A DNA stretch of 64,000 bases from Triatoma infestans. Lineage: Eukaryota; Arthropoda; Insecta; Hemiptera; Reduviidae. This document shows, piece by piece, positions 1 to 11,389 of this stretch; the stretch's first letter is position 1; the number at the start of each line of letters is the position of its first letter. The notes below the pieces were generated by a model. The model was not told the DNA's origin, did not search any database, and worked only from the letters and a program-made list of their open reading frames with translations. The position numbers and the translations under genes are program-made. Location of the stretch: positions 1 through 64,000 of the forward strand of contig JAAEAF010014698.1 in the NCBI GenBank assembly GCA_011037195.1, in the 5' to 3' direction.

Positions 1-143
1 ACACACACACACGCAGACCACTTGCTAAAAACCACTTTTTGGTCTCCGTAGACCAAAAAAGGATATTTCCCTTGAAAATTCGGTATCGATAATTTGACAC
101 GATTACAATACTTCCTCTTACTAGGAGCAAGATAAAGCAATAA
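1..143 (+). repeat. DR1 dispersed repeat, 3' end (cut by window edge)
   Basis: Begins in an (AC)n run, followed by a GACC..CTAAAAACCACTTTTT segment and a stretch ending in the diagnostic DR1 tail: ACGATTACAATACTTCCTC, then a hairpin of the form CTCTTACTAGGAGCAAGA. The same series of blocks recurs at many places on both strands of this window, for example near 1230, 16860 and 42550, and reverse-complemented near 12250 and 39880. No coding capacity is seen. What mobilises DR1 is unknown. Confidence 0.75.
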
Positions 144-389
144 AATAGTAAAATAATAGATAGAAAAATCAAATAATGAATAAATACCATCAAAACTCAA
201 ATTACTAAATGAAAACTTGTATGCTGTTCGAGTGAAATCTCTCTCACACCAGAAAATGGCCAAAACAGAGGTTGATAACTGGATAAGCTGAATCTTAGAC
301 AACCAAGGATGGATCAAAGATGGAAGATACGGGAAAGATAGGTTTAATATAAAGGCGATCAGACGAGGGATGATAAAAAAAAGAAAAAA

Positions 390-1270
390 CCTTGTGTGAA
401 ACGCTCACACAACTTTTTCTTAATCCAGTTTTCAAAATTGTAATTAACAAATTTTACAGTTGGTGTACAAAATTTGATGAAATTCGCTGGAGTTCGTCGA
501 AAACAGAAAAAAATGTTAAGTAAAAGCGCACTTCTGGTTTACTCATTTTCTTAAAACTTGGAATTTTGGCCAACTATTTATTTCTAACTAATTTTGTTTG
601 GAAGTTAGAATTGTATAATCAACTATGATAGCACTTTAGAGAAAAACAGCCCCACTCCCCTTTAAAAACCCCCTTAAATGACTAAACCCGGAGAAATGTT
701 TCAATTAAAAGTTGTAAGTCGTTATGTTGTTTAACATTCCTAGTTCAAAGAAAAGCGTTAGAGCCGTTTTCGAGAAAATTCCAGAAAACTGAAAAATACA
801 TTTCAGTAAAAAACGCACTTCCGGTCATCCGATTTTTTCAAACTCGTAATTTCCACAACAGCTTTAATTCTAATATTATTTAGATTACAGAATTGTATAA
901 TAAACTGAAATAGCACTTTAGAGGAAACCTAACCCTACTCCCTCCCTCAAAAGTGCACTTAAATGAATTTTTCCAGAGTAATGTTTTAAATAAAAGTTGT
1001 AGAGCTTTGTTTAGTTTAGTTGATATAGAAAGTTTGAAGAAAATCGTCGGAGCCATTTTTGAGAAAATTGCAAGAAAGTAAAAAAAAAAAAAACTATTAA
1101 GTGACGGGTATTCCGTTACTTAATAACGTTATTCGTTTTTGAGCTATGCTGTTCACATTCATCATACATAAAGATACACACAGACACACAGCGTTTTCTA
1201 ATAGCCACTCGATATCGAAAATTTGACACGATTACAATACTTCCTCTTACTTGGAGTAAGTGAAAGTAAT
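390..1270 (+). repeat. DR1 dispersed repeat, apparently complete copy with duplicated internal unit
   Basis: Starts with a hairpin (TTGTGTGA / TCACACAA around AACGC) and ends with the CTCTTACTTGGAGTAAG hairpin followed by GAAAGTAA. Between them a unit of about 300 bp occurs twice in tandem, at about 505-810 and 810-1090. Each copy carries in order a GCGCACTTCCGGT-like block, AACTNGGAATTT, a TTAGAATTGTATAAT block, a block like ATAGCACTTTAGAG, a C-rich block, AAATGTTTNAATTAAAAGTTG and GCCGTTTTCGAGAAAAT. No ORF of note. The ends lack terminal inverted repeats, and a target-site duplication is not evident. Confidence 0.75.
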
Positions 1271-1976
1271 AAACAATTAATTAACAAAGTAGAATTTGAT
1301 TCAATCTTTAAAGTGATGAGATGCGGAGAACACAGAAGCTGTTAAAAGCTAAAATCTGCAAATTAAGATGTAATTGAGAACTATGAAGGTGTGTATTTAT
1401 ATTTGTAGAAAAAAAGGTGTGTGGCTTAATATAGCAGAAACGAAATACGAAAATTCAACGTAGAAAAAAGAAAAATGAGCCAAAAACAATAGTTAAATGA
1501 ACCACCACTACACACCAAGCACAAGAGGAGATGAATAATTTACTATAGATTAATTATAATTATAGCAATAATAATTGCGGATTTTAATAGAACCGGAACA
1601 CAGAACTAAAGTTTCGTATCAACATTAGCTACAAGCTGTGAGAACAAAGACAAGGAAGAGAATTAACTACACAGAGAATAACTACTGAAAAGAGACATGA
1701 AAGTAAAATTAAATGCATATAATAATTTTCTTATCAAAAATAGATTTATCAGCTGTCCATAAAACTGTTTAAATTGGGAAGTATTTTTTACATTACGTAG
1801 GTTATTTGTAATATTACGTAGGTTTAATACTGAATGCTCCTAAACAGAGCAAATTGAGTACATGTCATTGGAAATCGATTATTGTATTCGATTTGTTTCA
1901 TTTTCGAGGATATTTGTCTCAGAGGTATTGGTCACATCAAGTGGATTATTGAATAACTATATTGAATTTGCACATT
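1271..1976. other. AT-rich stretch without recognisable gene
   Basis: Low-complexity A/T-rich sequence. I see no open frame with protein-like composition, no tRNA-like fold and no repeat border until the next DR1 relic begins at about 1977. Confidence 0.5.
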
Positions 1977-2345
1977 TTTACTTCCTTTTCTTGGTATAAG
2001 TAAAATTATTTCGATCGTATTAATTTTTTGAAAATGAGTTTTCACAGGAAGTATGTTTTTAATGAATGATGGTTATCTGTTGTGTGTGTGTGAAAACTAT
2101 ATATATATACGAATACGAGTATGTATATATATATATATAACAAAAAATCGCAGAAAATGGCTAGCAAAACTGAAGAAAGTGTTTATTCGGGAATGCAACT
2201 TTATAGAATAGGTTTCGAGTTGTTTGCAATTTTTCAAAATGGCACACAGTATCCATTTTCTTTACACTTACAATGCTAACAGTACTGTTATAAAGCTATC
2301 ATTTTTATTTCAAATATTTTCCAGACAAATTCATGTTAGGAATAT
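1977..2345 (-). repeat. DR1 dispersed repeat, old diverged copy
   Basis: Reverse-complement DR1. It opens with TTTTACTTCCTTTTCTTGG (decayed tail hairpin), then GAGTTTTCACAGGAAGTATG, a (TG)n and (TA)n stretch standing where other copies have (AC)n, and an internal-unit remnant with TTTTTCAAAATGGC and TTTTTATTTCAAATATTTTCCAG. It is more degraded than the 390-1270 copy. Confidence 0.55.
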
Positions 2346-2749
2346 TCTGGGAGCTCCTTAAATATGAACTGTTAAAGCTTTGTTAAGAGGCTGAGATAGA
2401 GGGCGCTACTGTAATGTCCAAATAAGCTTTTATTTATAAGTAATACAGGGTCCAACTAAAGGTCCAACCAAAATTTGCAAGTTCAAAGAAAATTCAACTA
2501 ATAATAACTCCAAAAATTGCACTAAGAAAAAAAAATTAAAATCGATATGAAAAAGTTTTGTTGTAAAGTTTCTGTATTTTGAAAATTTGTTGGAAGATCA
2601 ATAATTTTCAATTGATAAGTGAATAGTTTTATTTATCAATTACTAATAGTAAGAGAAAGTGACAATATTATTCAGTATTATGGACCTCATTACCAATTAT
2701 TAGCTAAGATGGTCTTCATTATTATAAAATTAAATTTTGAAACACTTAT

Positions 2750-3532
2750 GGTGCGTTAAGGTGGTGCCTCTTTTGATGCTTTTGCGCATGCAACGACGCA
2801 TGCATCCCTGCATGCCTCTTGCTTCCTGCCTTTTTCTGTTTACAACAGTCCTCTTGTCTGTCCCTACTGTATGAAAATATCATCTACGCTCTCCAGTGTG
2901 CGTATATCGCTGCGGCTTGTGACATAATTACTGAAAACAACAAAAGAAACTCTAGAAGATGAATGTCGGATTTCTTATTACTTCAGAATAAATATGCGAA
3001 TTTCCTTGAAGTGGTCAGAATTGATAGATATGTATTTACAAATTTTACTAGAATATTAACAATTGATTGGACCATACATCAGCCGTGTGCGATAAGTAAG
3101 AGCGGCATTCACTCGCGACCAACCTATGACAGCTTTGTACATCTGCCAAGCTGAGAGCCTTATTGAATATAAATGTTTTTGAACGTTCAATGAGAAAAGA
3201 AGAAGCGTACATTTTGTGACCAACGTCGAGTTAAATGCCAAATTGTTTTTTTTTTGACATGCCATACACATGGATTTTTCATCATGTACTATGTAACGCA
3301 ATAAAATTATTAATATGAAAGAGAAAATAAATACTTACCGAAGACCAAATTATTATGATTCAGTGAATAAAACAAAACAAAAAAAACTATGTGTTGTACG
3401 AAAGGTGTAACGAGGATCCCCGCTGAGTATGGGGACCACTTGCAACTATTTGCGCCTCCTTGTGCGCAGAAGATTGATGTATGCCTCATAGTGCGTCTAG
3501 TTGCAAGAAAAGAGGCACCGTTTAAACGCACG
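2750..3532. mobile_element. Putative non-autonomous DNA element with about 30-bp inverted terminal repeats
   Basis: The 30 bases at 2750-2779 and the reverse complement of 3503-3532 match at 23 of 30 positions by eye, including an uninterrupted shared block GGTGCCTCTTTT preceded by GTGCGTT. The terminal zones are richer in G+C and CpG than the surrounding DNA, and GCATGC palindromes cluster inside the left end (2787-2815). The interior has only short ORFs (up to 84 codons) without recognisable transposase. I could not identify a clean target-site duplication; flanking CTTATG and CTTACA are only similar. The class is unknown. This is inferred from symmetry alone. Confidence 0.4.
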
Positions 3533-5499
3533 CTTACACGAATTTCTCTGACAGAAATTCTCAATTTTATTTGAAAACTGAATTTTTACCAAGTGTTTAT
3601 CTGCCCTAAATTACACTTAAGCCTGGAACTACAGTATACTGAAATGGCGGTAGAATTAATCCAAATTTCACATTTTTCCCATGAAAATCTTGAAAACAAT
3701 TTTCTAGGAAAAGTACTTCAAATTTAATTGAAAAATTGTATGTATTAGTTAGTATTCTGGGAAAATGAACAGCATTAGTAAATAAGAATTTCAGTTGACA
3801 TGTTCTGATTGATTGTTCTTACGTGCCCCCACTGGATATCCAAGTAAACGATCAACACCAGTCGCTAGCGATACTGGGCCGCGCGAAGTTGAAAAACTGA
3901 ATAGTCGAAGTCATGGCGTAGGAGAAAGAAAAGAAAAACATAATAAATATATCGGTACAAAAAATGCCCAAAAAAAAATATTACGAGTCATTCTCGATAA
4001 ACTTCGGCAAAGTGAATAAAAAAACGGCAAATTATGACTTCCTTAAATGAATTTTGAATGATTGCTTCTTGACGTATTTATTGTAATAAAACTAAATTTT
4101 AATTCTGAATTTACTGGAAATTTTTGTTGGGGGGGGGGGCGGAATTACGTATCCTCAAATATCAAATTTAACGCTCCTTTAAAAGAAATAGCAGTTGAAG
4201 TACAAATTTTGAAAGACCTACATGGATCGGTAAATCACTGGGAAACTGAGATCGGTAAAACAACTGGCAAATCACTGGGAATAAAATAATTTATTTTATT
4301 TATTTATATTTTTTAAAATATTTTTATCCTTGATTCTTGAAACTTGTATTAAAGAAAATAAATTATTTTTTACAAATTTATATTTACATTTATTTGATAG
4401 GGAAACTGAATTAATTTATTTTGTTCTCATTTTTTTGATAAAATCAATTTTAGAAATTAAGTTTTGGGGTTAAATTTATCCATGTGGGTAGATATCCTGT
4501 GAAAGACTATAGTGAGTAGGATATAAAGAGAATAATAGCACTTAGCTTGAGAATATTCTGGGCAAGGTGAAGGGGGTTCACTTCTAAGATATCACTAGTT
4601 CTCTCTATCTATATAAAGGGTATAATGTATGTTATGGGTATCGTATACAGAAAATGTAGGCATTAACAGGGTATAACACGAGTATAACTTTGTAAAGTAA
4701 TAGTGATACACACATCTCCAGTTACTTGTTTCTAATTTCAACAGTAACCAGTTTTTGTGTGAGTGTGTGTACAGAAATTTAGTTGTAAATAGAAATATAT
4801 GAGTTACAAAGGCAAATGAGAATAACTTGTAAAATGAAAGAGCGCTCATTATTAATTTACAATGCCATAAGACGGAGGTTCTTTTAAACATTTTACATTA
4901 TTTTATTGCTGGTAAAAGCAAGAAATGGGGTCGTGTCAGAATTTCGATCCTGTTTTTATCAGAATTTTTATCCTATTGATTACCGAGTTAAAAAGTAAAA
5001 TTGTTTTTTAGAAATCGGTCTTTGTGTAAATGTGTATAACAAAATGTTTTGGTAGAATTTAAAATTTGAAGAAAAACTGGAAGTGAACAGGAACTGGGAT
5101 ATTATGGAAATGTTACCCAAGTTCTTTGGTAATTTCTCGAAAAGTGTCCATTAATTTGCTTTAAACATGGAATTAAACATGGCTTTGAACAGATATTAAA
5201 ATTCTGTCACTTTTGAATATGTGGATGGATCTGCAATGCTGGATAACATCTGGTATTTTATCCGTCGTAGCATGCATATTTATTTTCTTCCTATGACATA
5301 ATTATATACAACCAACAAGTGTGAGTAACAAGTAACAGAAATATTACGTTGAAGTGAACTCTCTACACGAACTTGAGGAATTTGCTCTGACCATGGATGA
5401 AAATCCGAAACCGGTCAGGAAGAAAATAAATATGCATGCTACGACAGATAAAATATCAGATTCTGTCACTTTTTTTGAAATATTTTTTTTTTCCGAATT
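3533..5499. other. Stretch with only short hypothetical ORFs
   Basis: Two short plus-strand frames, 3813-4019 (68 codons, C-terminus rich in Lys/Arg) and 4062-4289 (75 codons), follow each other in an AT-rich setting. Near the end of the second, TCACTGGGAA and nearby words are repeated (about 4230-4282). A poly-G run lies at 4131-4138. None resembles a family I know, and none has splice or promoter evidence. I do not call them genes. Confidence 0.4.
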
Positions 5500-5620
5500 A
5501 TGTATGTATGTAGGTATGTATGTATGTATGTATGTATGTATGTATGTATGTATGTATGTATGTATGTATGTATGTATGTATGTATGTATGTATGTATGTA
5601 TGTATGTATGTATGTATGTG
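5500..5620. repeat. (ATGT)n tetranucleotide microsatellite
   Basis: About 30 tandem copies of a TATG/ATGT tetranucleotide with one interruption (TAGG near 5511-5514). The repeat is open in several frames and generates long artificial Met-Tyr-Val-Cys and Thr-Tyr-Ile-His repeat ORFs on both strands, which are not genes. Confidence 0.97.
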
Positions 5621-5904
5621 TATATGTGCCTGTAAGTCACACTGCTTTTCTGTTTATTCAGCATTATTCAAGAACGGTAAATCGCTTGAACGGAAAATTC
5701 AAACTTGATAATTTGTTTGAGCTCTACTAGGAATCCGACAATGTGGTTTTGATCATCAAACTCGGTCATCTGCAAGTACCGCTTTACTGAGCGGATTTTA
5801 TAGTTCTTTGCAAAAAAAAAAACAAAAAAAAAAACAGCACGAACATTTTTGTTTAAATATGTATACGAACTAAACATGTAAAGGGCTAAACTATCTAAAG
5901 TCCG

Positions 5905-5995
5905 GCTTCACGTATTTTTTTTCCAGTTTCTGCGAACTTGGTATGCAAACTGCACATATTTAGATCTATTCACTTTTATTTGAAACCTTTTTTTT
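5905..5995 (-). repeat. DR1 internal-unit remnant
   Basis: Contains TTTCCAGTTTCTGCGAACTT and CACTTTTATTTGAAACC, which correspond to the reverse complement of the DR1 internal unit (AAAAACTGGAAAA and GGTTTCAAATAAAAGTG blocks). Neither end of DR1 is present. Confidence 0.4.
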
Positions 5996-6013
5996 CTATT
6001 ATCTAGACTATAA

Positions 6014-6160
6014 TTTAAGTGATTAGCTCAGTGATTAACGTGCTGGACGCCTTCGTGGAAGTCCCGGATATGAGTCCAATGGTGATTTCCTCTTCCTTAA
6101 AGCCTGTACCCTCATTGTCCGGTAATGAGCAGTAATGCCTGTAAAGAGGATAATACATTA
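6014..6160 (+). repeat. tRNA-derived SINE relic
   Basis: AGTGATTAGCTCAGTGATTA resembles a tRNA D-arm/A box. It is followed by a GCTGGACGCC..GTGGAAGTCCCGG middle part and a degenerate B box (GGATATGAGTCC). Downstream CTCATTGTCCGGTAATGAGCAG parallels the post-tRNA region of the better copies at 12717 and 46137. It is diverged and has no clear 3' end. I take it as a SINE remnant, not a functional tRNA, because the acceptor stem does not pair. Confidence 0.45.
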
Positions 6161-7229
6161 CGTAGATTAAATATCTGTTATCATAGTATAATGTTCTTGT
6201 ATTCAAGGTACTTGTTAAGTGTGGTTTATTAAATAACCACGAAACACACCTAGAACTATATAACTTCATAAAGAAACAATATAGATCTGTAAATAAGCCT
6301 ACAATATGTATAAATAGTCACAAATAAATAAACAATAAACAAAATATAAATAAAAAACTGATAAAATATAAATTTCAATTAATAAATAATTCCAAACAAA
6401 ATGCAATAATTCCAAATAATAATTAACAATAAATAATTCCAGAGGAAATGCACAAATGCAGCATCACACACTCAGACAAAACATTCTGGTGTTTGGCAAT
6501 CTGCAAAGTACAGAAAGCCATTAAAAAAAAGAAAGAAGAAGTGTGGTATAATTGCATAACCACGATAATGACGTCATAAACCACGAAAAATAGTATGTCA
6601 TAAAGATACTTAAGCTTTCTTTATTCTCAAAAACCAAAATTCAGAAAACTTCTGTTTCTAGAAATTATTTATCTATTTATCTATCAAATTAAAGAAAACG
6701 TCAATGTTTGATTTCGAGCATAAAGGAAGAAGTAAATTATTCTTCGGATATCCATCCGGAAGTGCCCTTAGAACGAGTTAAAGACCTTTTTCTTGTATAC
6801 TCGAACAAAGTGACAATTATACTAAAATAAGTGCTTTAAGTTTTCCTTTTTATCACTAGTGATTAAAAGCAAAAACAGTGTTGTCATCTTTCAATGAAAT
6901 AAATTTTATGATTTGAATGAAATTGTTAAAATGTATTAATAACATTAAAAGTAAAGTGGAAGTTCTTAAATTAAACATTTGTTGTAACATTTCAAAATAG
7001 ATTTAACAATAAATTTCTCTTCTAATCAGTCTCAATTTTCTTTATGCTATCACTTTTATTTGAAATATTTATCAGGAAAAATTTTTTCTGAGGGTTTCTA
7101 TGGTATTTTTACTTTTTGACATTAGATTACAAACGTATTGGAGTTTGTTCAATGTTATTAACGCTCCCTTCTGGACTACAATGTAATACCTTCTATTAAT
7201 GTAATTGCCGTATAAATAGGGCTATTGAC
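6161..7229. other. AT-rich stretch with a DR1-like fragment
   Basis: Mostly A/T-rich filler. Around 7025-7180, blocks CAATTTTCTTTATGCTATCA, CTTTTATTTGAAATATTTATC and AGGAAAAATTTTTTCTGAGG match the minus-strand DR1 internal unit. No gene is seen. Confidence 0.4.
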
Positions 7230-8240
7230 GAAGAAACATACAATGTGTTTGTAGTCACATGGCATTACGGACCCACAAAGGTTCCATTTCAGGTGTTCCT
7301 AGGTTCTAGGGCGGAATGGTCCATGGGATGGGAAAAACGCTACCAGACGGGACCTCTGTGGTTCACAGATGGTTCTAAGATGGTGGGCGGAACTGGAGCC
7401 GGGGTGTGTGGGATGAGCCCGCAGGTACTAATTGAGAAGCCGCTGGGCAGATATTCCACAATATTCCAGGCCGAGTTATTTGCCATTAAGTTCTGTGCCG
7501 AGGAGAACTTGCTTGGAGCTCCAAGAGGCAAAGTTTTACGCATTTGCACGGACAGTCAGGCTGCACTGAAAGCACTAGAAGCTTACAGAACCACCTCCTC
7601 CCTAGGTAAGGAATGTCGAGAGGCATTGATGAGACTCTCCAGGCACAATTAGGTACAGCTGATATGGGTGCCTGGACATGTAGAGATTGAGGGTAACGAG
7701 ACAGCTGCTCAACTGGCTAGAAACTGGGCAAATATTCCGTTTATTGGTCCAGAATCTGTCCTAGAGATAACCAGTGGAGCGGTTCGTGCAGCTATCGGAG
7801 ATTGGCTTCAAAGCAAGCATGAGGCGCTCTGCGGGGAGGGGGGAGCGCAGGGGCTATACACAGTAAAAGGATGATGCCAAGGCTGTGTATAAAGGGGATC
7901 AAAGTGACTCTTAGCCTGGGTAGGAATCAGATTTCTCTGGTTGCGGGGTTATTTACAGGTTGGGCTAATAAGCTCGGAACCCTTGTGCAGAATGTGTCAG
8001 AAGGAGGAGAAATCGGCCCCCACCTTCTTTTTGATTGCGTTGCAAATAACTAAATTAAACCTTTGGTACGTTGCGACCTAAAGAGATACTAACGCAAAAT
8101 GGTCTATGGTGAAAGCTTTTAAACTCCTTAGGAGGGGAGGATTCACCTACTAGAATTATCGGGTATGACACAATAAGCCTTCGTTGGCTGCAGTGCCGGG
8201 GTATAGCCCGCCTGTTGTAGGAAAGAATTAATAATACTTG
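7230..8240 (+). pseudogene. LINE 3' part: RNase H domain plus C-terminal zinc-binding tail (R1/LOA/I-like)
   Basis: An open frame at 7245-7652 continues in the same frame past one TAG (7650-7652) to 7874. It shows the RNase H signature: FTDGSK (first Asp), QAEL (Glu), TDSQAAL (second Asp), then WVPGHVEIEGNE (His/Asn-Glu block). After a TGA and a frameshift, the 7871-8053 region gives SLGRNQISLVAGLFTG. Its alternative frame gives a CRMCQKEEKSAP..LLFDC-type C-x2-C...H...C motif, the usual C-terminal finger of such elements. The tail includes a GCCGGGGTATAGCCCGCC palindromic segment and ends near AATTAATAATA at about 8228. RNase H removes RNA from the RNA/DNA hybrid during target-primed reverse transcription. 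This copy is 5'-truncated and dead. A related 3' end lies at 47912-48467. Confidence 0.85.
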
Positions 8241-9470
8241 CCATGAGTGCTAATCTCTCAACTCTAGGTTAGGACAACTGAGTAAAAACTTTACTGAGTT
8301 TTTAAAAAAGCGTTAATTTTATACCCATAAAACAGACTAAGATTTTATACTGAGTATGATTCACACCAGATTTTTTTTTTTTTTTAATAAAATATCTATA
8401 ATCCCGTTTTACATTCTGTTTGGAGAATAATTAAGTCGTTAAATTTGCCTGACGATTGTATAACCATGGCTTTGCTTTGTTTATTATCACTCTATGTTAA
8501 TCAATGTGTTAAATACGAAACATATTAAATACCGTTACTTTTAAGGAGTTGATTACAAATGGACTATATTTAACTAAGAAGAGTTGATATTACTGGAGTT
8601 ATAATAATGTCATCATTCCACAAGAGAGAGAAAAAAAATTAGATTTGTAGTTGACTATGATATGTTGATATTCCTTATATTAATTATGGCCATCTAAGCG
8701 GTACCATTTAGTAACTTCTTCTTCGTTAGTAACCCACTTCCATTCACCCAAGCACACATACATAAACACAAACACACAACACCTTCATTTCCTCGGGCAA
8801 TTTATAGGGAGTTCGTCCAATCAGCTATTACCTTCCTCCCACTCCAATGCCATTTAGATGGTTTTTGCTCCCACTATGACCAGCCCACTACATATGTCTC
8901 GGGACTGTCTAATGTTGCCACATAAATCCAACAACGAGTGATGTAGGGAAGGAGAAGCAAACTGCCTCTTTTCTCATACTACTTCTGTCCGATTCCCTTA
9001 CAAATTATCCCTACCACAAAACCATTTGATGTTTCTCCTAATGCACACCTTTCCTGTTGTTAGTGACCCTTTTGTTTGAACAAACTCCCCCCTATTTCGA
9101 AAAGAAAGATACACAAACACACAATGGAACATTTTCCCTATAATTCTGGTAAGGATGTTCTCTTAATATTGTTTGTTTCTTATTATCTATTAATCTTTAA
9201 AACATTAATACATAGTGAGAGAGAGAGAGGAGAGTGAGAAAAAAGCTGAACCCATTATTGGCTAAATTCGAATAATACTTGGTTACAGTTTTCCTTTGCA
9301 CAGAGAAATCATAAACCCTTTAATTTGAGTCACCATAATAATATGCCGTACATTAATATGCGTAGTTAAATTAGTTTTTGCCCAAAATAGACTAGTGACT
9401 TCCGGGTGGGTCTTAGCATATACAATTAGTCTACAACAAAGGAATGTAGTCCATACGGGAGTATTGAACC
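8241..9470. other. Intergenic stretch, nothing recognised
   Basis: AT-rich with a poly-T tract at 8372-8385 and a short (GA)n run near 9214-9228. The slightly more G+C-rich part at 8690-9130 has no ORF above 60 codons. No repeat border is seen by eye. Confidence 0.4.
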
Positions 9471-9689
9471 ATGTCGACGCTACCTCCTTCCCTGGACTTT
9501 GACTCTGATTACCTAGCCAACTTTCTTAGGGTTTTGCTACACTCCAGAGAAAGATTATCACATGAAGCCCAGACTACAGATATGTTTTGCGTTCAGCCGT
9601 TCTTGCCTCTACGTATGACGAAAGGCCAGGCTATTATAAGATTTTCTAAGAGTACGTGTCATGTATATGTTTTTCAACGTAAGATGTGA
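9471..9689 (+). CDS. Hypothetical short ORF (72 codons)
   Basis: Opens with ATG in a good eukaryotic start context (ACCATGTCG) and encodes a protein of mixed, plausible composition beginning MSTLPPSLDFDSDYLANFL, with a basic hydrophobic C-terminus. I recognise no domain. It could be a first coding exon, a remnant, or chance. The surrounding 9380-9820 region is more G+C-rich than its flanks. No splice donor can be assigned with confidence. Confidence 0.2.
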   Translation: MSTLPPSLDFDSDYLANFLRVLLHSRERLSHEAQTTDMFCVQPFLPLRMTKGQAIIRFSKSTCHVYVFQRKM

Positions 9690-10997
9690 AATTGGAATGT
9701 GAATGTGTACAACGCTAAACCCAATTAACTGCATACGTCAGATATAGTGCAGTATACTGTGCAAACCATACGTATATGTCGGTGTAAGCGTTGTTACGTT
9801 GATAACTCTGGACCGCAAGCTTCGTAGGAAAAAAAAGGACCCTAACAACCATTGTTTTTATTAATTAAAGTAACAAAACAAGAATGGTAAAATTGTCTTC
9901 ATTAAGTTTGGGAGTCTGATATGTAATTTCTAATTAAAATAAAAAAGAAAACAAATGGTTATATATATTCCACGGTATAAATTAATATTTTTTTTGAAAA
10001 AGAAACAAAATATTATCATATAACCAAATATTTTCCCATGGTTGTAAATTGTCTGAATGTACAACAACATTGAATATGTACATTGCTAATTAATATCAAT
10101 TACTTGTTAACTGTATACCACTGACAAGTTCATTGAATAAATTTACATATATACCAAATACATTATCCAGTATGACTAACTAATATAGTAATATGAATAG
10201 ATACCTATATACACATCATTATTATATAATTGTATAATGTACTTATACTTTAAATACATACCAGGAACTTAACTACTATTTATCGTAATAATAACCAATT
10301 ATTATTTCAGGAACCATATATTTTATTAATAAAAAAAAAAAAATATAAGGTGTACTATTGCAATAAACAACAGGCAATAAAATAAACTTAATATTTATCC
10401 AATAAAAAAGTGTGACGGCTTTGTTTTATCTGTTGACAAAGAGTTGTTAAAAGCAATGCTGTTAATATACCCATAATTTAATGGGCTTACTGCCTTTCTT
10501 GAATTGCGATCGACAAATATCTACAAACACAGAGTTATATGTCCCTTCAATTCCCCATTGTGCTGTATAGGTGGAACAAATCATACATAATATTGAAATG
10601 AAATCTTAACCCTGCAAAAGGCACGCCTAATTTTATTACATTAGTAATCTCTGCGGACGGACTCACGCTCCGCACTTATAAATATAAGTTTTTGTTTTGT
10701 TTTTTATTAACAATATTGTATTGCAAAACTTTAAATTCCTTTTAATTTATTTTAAAACATTGCGTGATATATAAAAAAAAAAATTAATTATAAATTTAGC
10801 ACGAAATGAAATCATCAAATAATTATTCATGTTAAAACACCAGCATAGTTTTTAATTATCATCATTATTATTATTATTATTACTTATGCAGCAATTACTG
10901 TTGATATGTTTGGCAATTGCTGACAACCAATTTATCAATACTTTTCATTTAAGGCGGGTTGCTGCGTCGTCACGACAAATACCTCACAAGAATCTTT
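9690..10997. other. AT-rich stretch, nothing recognised
   Basis: Dense A/T, with short poly-A runs and a (TTA)n tract at about 10864-10886. No coding or repeat assignment. Confidence 0.4.
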
Positions 10998-11389
10998 TCA
11001 AAAAAATTTTTTGATGGATATTGTCAGGCGAAACAGTTCAGCTCCAAAGCCATCAGTGCCCACAGACAGATCTTCTATGTTTAAGTGATTAGCTTCCAAA
11101 ATATCTGCGAATTAGAACAACCCAATAGTAGTTACGATTTCTGTGACATAGAAAGCTTAAAATTTCTGAGACATTTTACGTCTCTTTATCTGAAATAATG
11201 CTCTTTCACACCTTTTATCGGTTGGGTCGTACACCGCGTAATAATATTTAGCATTTCTTCATAGAAAGAATAATGTCTTATTTCTAACGGTGTTTTCAAA
11301 GTTTTTAAACAAGCCTTGCTACCTGGCAAATAAGATTCAAAATTTTCAACCCATATTCTGACATTTTTTAGAGGCCTCTGTTTTTCCAC
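10998..11389 (-). CDS. Candidate 3' end of a spliced gene (two exons), unidentified
   Basis: The minus strand is open from 11389 to 11186 with protein-like composition (for example VENFESYLPGSKACL, HYSFYEEMLNIITR). A splice model joins exon A, ending at 11212 before a GTGTGA donor, to exon B, starting at 11104 after a pyrimidine-rich stretch and CAG. The implied 107-nt intron keeps the frame: the last G of exon A plus AT gives Asp. Exon B then runs 35 codons (ILEANHLNIEDLSVGTDGF..) to a TGA at 11000-10998. The length is short, the upstream exon boundary is uncertain (an in-frame TGA lies just upstream of 11389), and I recognise no family. Without the intron the frame simply stops at 11188-11186. 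It may equally be a transposon fragment. Basis: sequence-level splice and frame logic only. Confidence 0.25.

Noticed and set aside
225..246. DR1-like 5' terminus (reverse of CTGGTGTGAGAGAGATTTCA), also near 18255
   Set aside because: Only about 20 bp match and no further DR1 sequence follows in the expected direction; may be chance or a different repeat.
5344..5730. Four overlapping long ORFs on both strands made of Met-Tyr-Val-Cys or Thr-Tyr-Ile-His repeats
   Set aside because: Produced entirely by the (ATGT)n microsatellite, which is open in several frames; no protein-like flanks.
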